This document shows, piece after piece, positions 14,968 to 20,115 of a stretch of DNA of 20,115 bases (position 1 is the first letter of the stretch; every line of letters starts with the position of its first letter). The stretch spans positions 3,039 to 23,153 of the forward strand of contig DGHX01000029.1 in the NCBI GenBank assembly GCA_002392835.1. The letters run 5' to 3'. Source of the DNA: Prevotella sp. UBA3837 (GTDB taxonomy: Bacteria > Bacteroidota > Bacteroidia > Bacteroidales > Bacteroidaceae). Position numbers and translations under genes: made by a program. The notes beneath the pieces are model-generated. The model had not been told where the DNA came from. It saw nothing but the letters and a program-made list of their open reading frames with translations, and searched no databases.

Positions 14968-16024
14968 AGGACACGGCGACGATGCCTACCAGTATGAGGG
15001 CATCAGCATCACGAGCGACTTCTCGTCGAACATCTGCCCGCAGGCCGACCACAGCCGTCTGGCGGCTCATCTGGCCGCCCGGGGTCAGGAGCTGATAGGC
15101 CACTACCCCGAGCCCGAGGCCTGGTCGCTGGAGCGCATGCTGGCCGAGCGCCACGGCGTGCACCCCGGCTGCGTGGTCGTCACCGCCGGCGCCACCGATG
15201 CCATCTATCTGGTGGCACAGGCCTTCCGCTACCGCCCCTTGGTGCCGGCGCCCACCTTCAGCGAATATGAGGATGCGTGCCGCCTCTTCCCCGCCCCACC
15301 CGATGACAAGCACTACTGCTTCTGGCTGTGCAACCCCAACAACCCCACGGGGCGCGTCACCAGTGCCGAGCGCATCGGACAGCTGGCTGTGAGAAACGAC
15401 CTCGTCATCGTAGACCAGTCGTACGAGCACTATACCGACGGCGACGTGCTCAGCGTGCGCCAGGCCATGACCATGCAGCGCGTGGTGCTGCTCCACTCCA
15501 TGACGAAGACCTACGGCGTGCCGGGCCTGCGGCTGGGCTACATCACCGCCCCGCTGCCCATAGCCGACGCCCTGCGCCGCTGCCTGCGCCCCTGGGCCGT
15601 CAGCGCACTGGCCATAGAGGCGGGCAAGTTCCTGCTGGAGCACCACGACGAACTGGCCGTTCACCCCGACCTGGCGGAGGCACGCCGCCTGCACGGCGCC
15701 ATCAGTGCCATCGACGGCATCAGCGCTGAGCCCACGCAGACCAACTTCATGCTCTGCCGACTGACGCACGACGGGGCCACCGCCGCCGAGCTGAAGGATC
15801 GGCTGGCACGCCGCCACGGACTGCTCATACGCGATGCCTCCAACTTCCGCGGACTCACCCCCCAGCACTTCCGCATAGCGGCTCAGTCGTCACAAGAGAA
15901 CGACAAGCTGATTCAATGCTTAATGAAGGGAGTTAAAGGAGTTAAGGGAGTTAAAGGAGTTAAAGACGATAGACTTTACCCTTGTTTTCCCTCAGGAGAA
16001 AGAATCGTGGAGCATCAAGACTGA
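14960..16024 (+). CDS. cobD: L-threonine-O-3-phosphate decarboxylase (CobD), C-terminally extended
   Basis: This 354-residue PLP enzyme of aminotransferase fold I makes (R)-1-amino-2-propanol phosphate for the lower-ligand arm of cobamides. Visible signatures are FSSNICPQ near the start, TAGATDAIYLVAQAF, CNPNNPTGR, and HSMTKTYGVPGLRLGY with the PLP lysine at about residue 183. RDASNFRGL and HFRIAAQS close the family domain. It could be confused with histidinol-phosphate aminotransferase, but the operon decides for CobD. The start overlaps cbiP by 8 nt. After LIQCLM the protein runs into a repeat and gains KGVKGVKGVKGVKDDRLYPC and more, about 32 residues that replace the normal terminus. No cbiB, cobU, cobS or cobT follows, although these often accompany cobD. 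Confidence 0.92.
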   Translation: MIKGHGDDAYQYEGISITSDFSSNICPQADHSRLAAHLAARGQELIGHYPEPEAWSLERMLAERHGVHPGCVVVTAGATDAIYLVAQAFRYRPLVPAPTFSEYEDACRLFPAPPDDKHYCFWLCNPNNPTGRVTSAERIGQLAVRNDLVIVDQSYEHYTDGDVLSVRQAMTMQRVVLLHSMTKTYGVPGLRLGYITAPLPIADALRRCLRPWAVSALAIEAGKFLLEHHDELAVHPDLAEARRLHGAISAIDGISAEPTQTNFMLCRLTHDGATAAELKDRLARRHGLLIRDASNFRGLTPQHFRIAAQSSQENDKLIQCLMKGVKGVKGVKGVKDDRLYPCFPSGERIVEHQD

Positions 16025-16132
16025 CGTCTTTCGCTCGAGCTTGCTCGCTTCGCTTGCGAAGAACTCCTTTAACTCCCTTAACTCCTTTAACTCCCTTAAC
16101 TCCTTTAACTCCCTTAACTCCTTTAACTCCCC
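15928..16132. repeat. Large inverted repeat spanning the cobD end and the gap to the mannosidase gene
   Basis: The left arm (15928-15965) is built of alternating GGGAGTTAA and AGGAGTTAA units. The right arm (16062-16132) has about eight AACTCCTTT / AACTCCCTT units, and about 37 nt of the two can pair nearly perfectly. Between them, a TTCGC...GCGAA segment (about 16030-16060) adds smaller palindromes such as GCTCGAGC. The left arm is translated as the CobD tail. The right arm is probably untranslated. As RNA it would form a very stable stem that could also end transcription. Confidence 0.93.
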
Positions 16133-16184
16133 AGAATTGAGCGAATGCGAAACTTTAATTAATGAATGTTTAATTAATAGACTC

Positions 16185-19016
16185 ATGCGCTTCATAAAAA
16201 TCCTCATCGTCCTGTTCGCTGTCATCACCACTGCGACGGCACAGCAGTGGCGCAGCGTCGACCCACGCATCGGCAGCGTCGGCGTGGGGCGCACCTTCCC
16301 CGGCCCATCCATGCCCTTCGGCATGGTGAAGCCCGGCCCCGACTGCGGCGACGGCCTCAGCACCAGCCACCCCAACGCCGGATGGGCACCGATGCCCGCA
16401 CCCGTGCTGGGCTTCTCGCAGACGCATGTCAGCGGGACGGGCGGCGGCCAGAAGTATGGCAACATCCTCATACAGCCGTTCCTCAGCAGCCATGCTGGCG
16501 ATGCCGACAGCGGCAGCGTCGGGCCTTTCGCCGACCGGCCCCAGCGCCGCACGGCGGAGACCGTCGAGCTGGGCTACTATGCCACCACCTACGAGAATGG
16601 CATACGCACGGAGATAACCACCGCCGGGCGCTGCGCCTACTACCGCCTGCACTATCCTCACACAGCCCTCCGCCCCACCCTGCTCATCGACGCCACCCAC
16701 TTCCTGGGCAAGGACACCGTTCCCGACCTGCGCGAGCGCCAGCAGTTCGTCGATGCCGCGCTGCTGGTCAACGGCACGACCGAGGTGACAGGCAGCAGCA
16801 CCGTACGCGGAGGCTGGAACAACGGCGATGCCTATACCGTGTTCTTCTGCCTGCAGACGGACAAGCCTTTCCAGACGTCCGCCAGTTCCTCACTGAGGGG
16901 AAAGGCAGCCCGCACGGCCCTGCTGTTCTCCGACACCTTGGTCAGCGTGCGCATAGGCATCAGCTACGTCAGCTGTGAGCAGGCCCGCCGCAACATCGGC
17001 ACATGCACCTTCCAGGAACAGCTTTCTGCCCTGCGCCAAGCCTGGCAGCAGCAGCTGGGGAAGGTCAGCATCAGCGGCACGCCCGAGCAGCGCCGCATGT
17101 TCTACACCGCCCTCTACCACACCATGCTCATGCCCGTGGACAAGACGGGCGAGAACCCACGCTGGACGGGCGGCTCCTACTACGACGACTACTACGCCAT
17201 CTGGGACACCTATCGCACCTCATCTCCCCTGCTCACCCTGCTCTGTCCCGACCGCCAGGCCGGCATCATCAACTCGCTACTCGCCATCTACGAGCACGAC
17301 GGCTACCTGCCCGACGCACGCAGCGGTGACTGCAACGGCCGCACGCAGGGCGGCAGCAACGCCGAGGTGGTCATCGCCGACGCCTGGGCCAAAGGCCTGG
17401 GCCGCCTCGCCGCAGCCACACCCGCCGCAGCCCCCGCCACAGTTCCCACGGCCGCAGTGCCCGACGCGTCAGCGTCGGTCCCCACCCCCGCCATCGACTA
17501 CCCCCTCGCCCTCCGCGCCATGATCCACGATGCCGAGGCCGACCCCGGCGCCGACCACGAGAAGCACGGCCGCGGCGGCATCAGCCAGTACAAGCGCTTG
17601 GGCTACATCCCCTACGGCATTCCCCGCGCCGGCACCCGCACCGTGGAATATGCCTTCAACGACTGGTGCCTGGCACAGGTGGCCGCCGGCCTGGGCCACG
17701 ACAGCCTCTGCCTGAAGTACATGCGGCGCTCGCGCAACTGGCGCAACCTGTGGCGCAGCGACTATCTGTGGGACGACGTGCGCGGCTACATCATGCCCCG
17801 CGATGCCAGCGGCGTGTGGCTCGACAGCGTGCCCTGGGGCCACTCGCAGGTCTTCCACCCCCGCATCCCCTATACGCCGGTGACGAAGGTGGCGCCGTGG
17901 TACCTGCCCTGGTGGGACACCTTCTTCTACGAGGCCCTCTCAGCCGAGTATTCGCTCAGCGTGCCCCACGACGTGCCAGGCCTCATCGAGGCCTGCGGCG
18001 GCCCCGAGGCCTTCCGCCGACGGCTGGACCTCTTCTTCGAGCGCGGGCGCTATAACGTAGGCAACGAGCCCTCGTTCCTCACGCCCTGCCTCTACCACTG
18101 GATAGGACGCCCCGACCTGAGCAGCCGGCGCATCCGCCAAATCATCAGCGACAACTACAGCGATGCCCCCGACGGGCTGCCCGGCAACGACGACTCCGGC
18201 GCCATGTCGTCGTGGCTGGCCTTCCACATGATGGGCCTCTACCCCAATGCCGGCCACGACTACTACCTGCTGAACCTGCCGCTGCTGCCCGAATACACGT
18301 TCACCCTCAGCAATGGCCGCACGCTCCACGTCAGCCGCAAGGGTGAGGGCGACAGCTTCGGCAGCGTCCTGTTCAACGGCCAAGAGCTGACCGACGCCCG
18401 CATCACCCACAGCAAGCTGATGGAGGGAGGGGAGCTGGTTTTCAGGCCCACCCCCGAAAGACCCACCCCCGGCCCCTCCCTCAAAAGGGAGGGGAGTAGT
18501 CAGACTCAAGGCCAGGCTCAAGGGAATGAACTATCCACTCCCCTCCCCATTGGGGGAGGGGCCGGGGGAGGGTCTGTAGGGTCGGTATCCTTTACCCTGA
18601 ACCGCCAGTTCCGCACGTGGCCGCTGCAGTTTCTGTGGCAGGGCGACACGCTGCTGGTGCAGTGCAAGCAGACGCAGTACCGCATAGCGCGCAGCGAGGC
18701 GGAGCACGCCACCGGCTTCTGCTGGCTCACGCCCCAGCAGGACGGCACCATATATAATAATGTACGCGAGACCTTCCTCTTCGTCTCTGCCGATGCCATG
18801 CGCCACCTGCGGCAGTACGGCTGGTTTACCTACGACGGCATCACCTGGCGCAGCACCGACGGCGGCAACGGCGGCGACGCTGCCCACGTGCAGGCCGACG
18901 TGGACGGGACAGAGCTGACCATCGCCCTCCACGAGCCCACAGGCCTCTATCTGGTGGAGCAGATGCGCGGCAACCCGCTCGGCATCGACTGGCAGCTGCA
19001 CTTTCCTGCGCCGTGA
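16185..19016 (+). CDS. Secreted GH92 family alpha-mannosidase
   Basis: This 943-residue protein begins MRFIKILIVLFAVITTATA followed by QQW, a signal peptide. The longer frame from 16041 is translated repeat and is rejected as the start. GH92 features in order are VDPRIGSVGVGRTFPGPSMP, FSQTHVSGTGGGQKYGNI, YYDDYYAIWDTYRT, DGYLPDARSGDCNG and VEYAFNDWCLAQ with the likely acid Glu488. GNDDSGAMSSW with Asp669 and Asp670 supplies the likely catalytic-base region. Family members are calcium-dependent exo-acting alpha-mannosidases that trim alpha-mannans and N-glycans. Two odd inserts stand out: an Ala/Pro/Val-rich stretch (about residues 409-440) and the repeat-derived segment at about 759-796 near the C-terminal sandwich. 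It shares no function with the B12 genes upstream. Confidence 0.93.
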   Translation: MRFIKILIVLFAVITTATAQQWRSVDPRIGSVGVGRTFPGPSMPFGMVKPGPDCGDGLSTSHPNAGWAPMPAPVLGFSQTHVSGTGGGQKYGNILIQPFLSSHAGDADSGSVGPFADRPQRRTAETVELGYYATTYENGIRTEITTAGRCAYYRLHYPHTALRPTLLIDATHFLGKDTVPDLRERQQFVDAALLVNGTTEVTGSSTVRGGWNNGDAYTVFFCLQTDKPFQTSASSSLRGKAARTALLFSDTLVSVRIGISYVSCEQARRNIGTCTFQEQLSALRQAWQQQLGKVSISGTPEQRRMFYTALYHTMLMPVDKTGENPRWTGGSYYDDYYAIWDTYRTSSPLLTLLCPDRQAGIINSLLAIYEHDGYLPDARSGDCNGRTQGGSNAEVVIADAWAKGLGRLAAATPAAAPATVPTAAVPDASASVPTPAIDYPLALRAMIHDAEADPGADHEKHGRGGISQYKRLGYIPYGIPRAGTRTVEYAFNDWCLAQVAAGLGHDSLCLKYMRRSRNWRNLWRSDYLWDDVRGYIMPRDASGVWLDSVPWGHSQVFHPRIPYTPVTKVAPWYLPWWDTFFYEALSAEYSLSVPHDVPGLIEACGGPEAFRRRLDLFFERGRYNVGNEPSFLTPCLYHWIGRPDLSSRRIRQIISDNYSDAPDGLPGNDDSGAMSSWLAFHMMGLYPNAGHDYYLLNLPLLPEYTFTLSNGRTLHVSRKGEGDSFGSVLFNGQELTDARITHSKLMEGGELVFRPTPERPTPGPSLKREGSSQTQGQAQGNELSTPLPIGGGAGGGSVGSVSFTLNRQFRTWPLQFLWQGDTLLVQCKQTQYRIARSEAEHATGFCWLTPQQDGTIYNNVRETFLFVSADAMRHLRQYGWFTYDGITWRSTDGGNGGDAAHVQADVDGTELTIALHEPTGLYLVEQMRGNPLGIDWQLHFPAP
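18461..18573. repeat. MITE-like palindromic element inside the mannosidase gene
   Basis: Ends ACCCACCCCCGGCCCCTCCC (18461-18480) and GGGAGGGGCCGGGGGAGGGT (18554-18573) are 20-bp terminal inverted repeats with one mismatch. Inside are two hairpins, 18473-18480 with 18487-18494 and 18540-18548 with 18553-18561. The centre GTCAGACTCAAGG and CTCAAGGGAATGAA match the element in cbiA. The 113-nt segment is read in frame as PTPGPSLKREGSS...LPIGGGAGGGS. Confidence 0.93.
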
Positions 19017-19038
19017 CGCCATTTTTCCCGCTGTTTTC

Positions 19039-19070
19039 TTTGGTGCTTCGCTCTTTTTTAGCTAACTTTG
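19039..19070 (+). promoter_or_regulatory. Promoter very close to the phosphatase ATG
   Basis: TTTG (19039-19042), a 20-nt spacer and TAACTTTG (19063-19070) match the Bacteroidota consensus very well. The ATG begins at 19075, only four bases after the -7 box, so the transcript would start at or within a few bases of the start codon. Confidence 0.8.
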
Positions 19071-19074
19071 CAGC

Positions 19075-20115
19075 ATGAGAAAGACACTACTGTTTCTGTT
19101 GCTATTCACCTGCACAGCCCTGCTGGGCCAGGAGTTCTCGCCCGAGCGCACGGGCGGCGTGTACTATGCCTATCCCGTCAGCGAGTCGGCGCGCATCGCC
19201 ATCCCCCAGGGCTACGAGCCCTTCTACCTCTCGCACTACGGTCGCCACGGCTCCCGCTGGCTGCCCTCGCAGGAGCGTTACGACTGGGTGATGGCACAGT
19301 TCGGCGACGACGGCAACCTCACGCCGCTGGGCCTGAGCGTGAAGCAGCGGCTGAAGAAGGTGTGCCGCAACGCCCATGGCCACGCCGGAGCGCTGACACC
19401 CCTTGGCGCACGCCAGCACCGCGGGATAGCCCGCCGCATGGCCGCTAACTACCCCGAGCTGTTCGCCACCGGCACCAGCATACAGGCCCGTTCCAGCACG
19501 TCGCCCCGCTGCCGTGCGTCGATGCTCGCCTTCCTGAAAGGGCTGCCCGTGAAGGGCATCTCCGCCGAGACGCGCCCCGAGGACATGGCGTACATCAACC
19601 ACGAGTCGGCCGAGCTGAAGGCCCTCACCGCCCGCACCCAGCGCCGCCCATTGGTCAGCCCCGGGCGCCTCATAGCGTCGCTGTTCCGCACGTCACCCTA
19701 CCGCGACGACGGCGATGCCCTGCGCCTGCTCAGCGAGCTGCACACCATAGCCAGCGACATGCAGGACATACCGCTGAACGTCAACCTCTTCGACATCTTC
19801 ACCCCCCAGGAGCTGCTGGCCGCCCATGATGCCAACAACGAGCGCATGACCATCTGCAACGGCGACACCGTGGCCAACGGCGGCATCGTTGCCCGCTCCT
19901 CCATCCCCCTGTGGCAGAACATCGTCAGCGAGGCCGACGCCATGATTGCCTCGGGCGGTCATGGCGCCAGCCTGCGCTTCGGCCACGACACTGCCCTCTA
20001 CCGCCTGCTCACCCTCCTGGGCATCAGCCTCCCCGGCCCCGGCATGGAAGACATCGTGCCCATGGGCGCCAACCTGCAGATGGTGTTCTTAAAGAGGAAA
20101 GAGGAAAGTGGAAAG
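19075..20115 (+). CDS. Secreted histidine acid phosphatase / phytase-like protein, 3' end beyond window
   Basis: The frame is open from ATG 19075 to the window edge (347 codons, no stop), so the gene is partial. MRKTLLFLLLFTCTALLG with QEFSP is a signal peptide. FYLSHYGRHGSRWL carries the RHG catalytic motif (Arg57-His58-Gly59) of histidine acid phosphatases. LRFGHDTALYRLLTLLGI provides the HD proton donor pair (His304-Asp305). Bacteroidota relatives include phytases and MINPP-like inositol-phosphate phosphatases, which suggests release of phosphate from inositol phosphates or other esters in the periplasm or outside the cell; the exact substrate is unknown. The last codons (LKRKEESGK) run into a purine-rich repeat, so the true C-terminus may be altered. 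It has its own promoter and is separate from the mannosidase gene. Confidence 0.9.
   Translation, partial: MRKTLLFLLLFTCTALLGQEFSPERTGGVYYAYPVSESARIAIPQGYEPFYLSHYGRHGSRWLPSQERYDWVMAQFGDDGNLTPLGLSVKQRLKKVCRNAHGHAGALTPLGARQHRGIARRMAANYPELFATGTSIQARSSTSPRCRASMLAFLKGLPVKGISAETRPEDMAYINHESAELKALTARTQRRPLVSPGRLIASLFRTSPYRDDGDALRLLSELHTIASDMQDIPLNVNLFDIFTPQELLAAHDANNERMTICNGDTVANGGIVARSSIPLWQNIVSEADAMIASGGHGASLRFGHDTALYRLLTLLGISLPGPGMEDIVPMGANLQMVFLKRKEESGK
20091..20115 (+). repeat. Purine-rich simple repeat at the window edge
   Basis: AAAGAGGAAAGAGGAAAGTG and the bases after it are built of GAGGAAA/GTGGAAA units. Its complement (CTTTCCACTTTCCTCTTTCC) resembles the CCTCTTTCCACT repeat in cbiP. It is probably the first arm of another in-frame element that continues past the window. 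Confidence 0.6.

Noticed and set aside
15928..16132. Possible insertion sequence or transposon end
   Set aside because: There is no transposase frame between or near the arms, and the arms are short simple repeats rather than IS-type ends.
16041..16184. N-terminal extension of the mannosidase gene
   Set aside because: It reads only the AACTCC repeat (NSFNSLNSF...) and would hide the signal peptide that starts at ATG 16185.

Overview
The window looks like chromosomal DNA of a GC-rich member of the Bacteroidales, most likely Prevotella-like. Four Bacteroidota-type promoters are visible (-33 TTTG-like box, 19-20 nt spacer, TAnnTTTG -7 box). The protein families (TonB-dependent receptor, acidic surface lipoprotein, GH92 mannosidase, histidine acid phosphatase) and the C-terminal tail of the first secreted protein fit the same group. 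All genes are on the + strand. The long minus-strand open frames are side effects of strong GC codon bias.

Layout. (1) 244-2928 encodes a large secreted protein with chitobiase-C-terminal-like modules, followed by a strong hairpin terminator. (2) 3048-11465 is a cobalamin-riboswitch operon: promoter, B12 aptamer, a downstream hairpin, then a BtuB-type outer-membrane receptor, a DUF4374-like surface lipoprotein, a CbiK cobaltochelatase with a signal peptide, and a CobN/HmuS-like chelatase with a membrane segment at each end. (3) 11440-16024 is a second operon with its own promoter, overlapping the cobN stop codon. It encodes cytoplasmic cobamide assembly enzymes: CbiA, a PduO-type adenosyltransferase, CbiP and CobD. 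(4) 16185-19016 is a secreted GH92 alpha-mannosidase. (5) From 19075 to the window end is a secreted histidine acid phosphatase/phytase-like gene, cut by the window edge, whose promoter is so close to its ATG that the mRNA may be leaderless.

The two B12 operons fit together as uptake at the cell surface, possible metal handling of tetrapyrroles in the periplasm, and then amidation, adenosylation and aminopropanol-arm supply in the cytoplasm. The combination of two normally alternative cobaltochelatases, both apparently outside the cytoplasm and both under a B12 riboswitch, is the most interesting biology here.

The second theme is repeats. At least six short palindromic or tandem elements of different families lie in or at the edges of the genes from cbiA onward, and most are read through in frame. 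One family occurs in both cbiA and the mannosidase gene. Another forms the apparent start of cbiP, and another extends the C-terminus of CobD. By contrast, the riboswitch operon carries only one small internal duplication, in cbiK.
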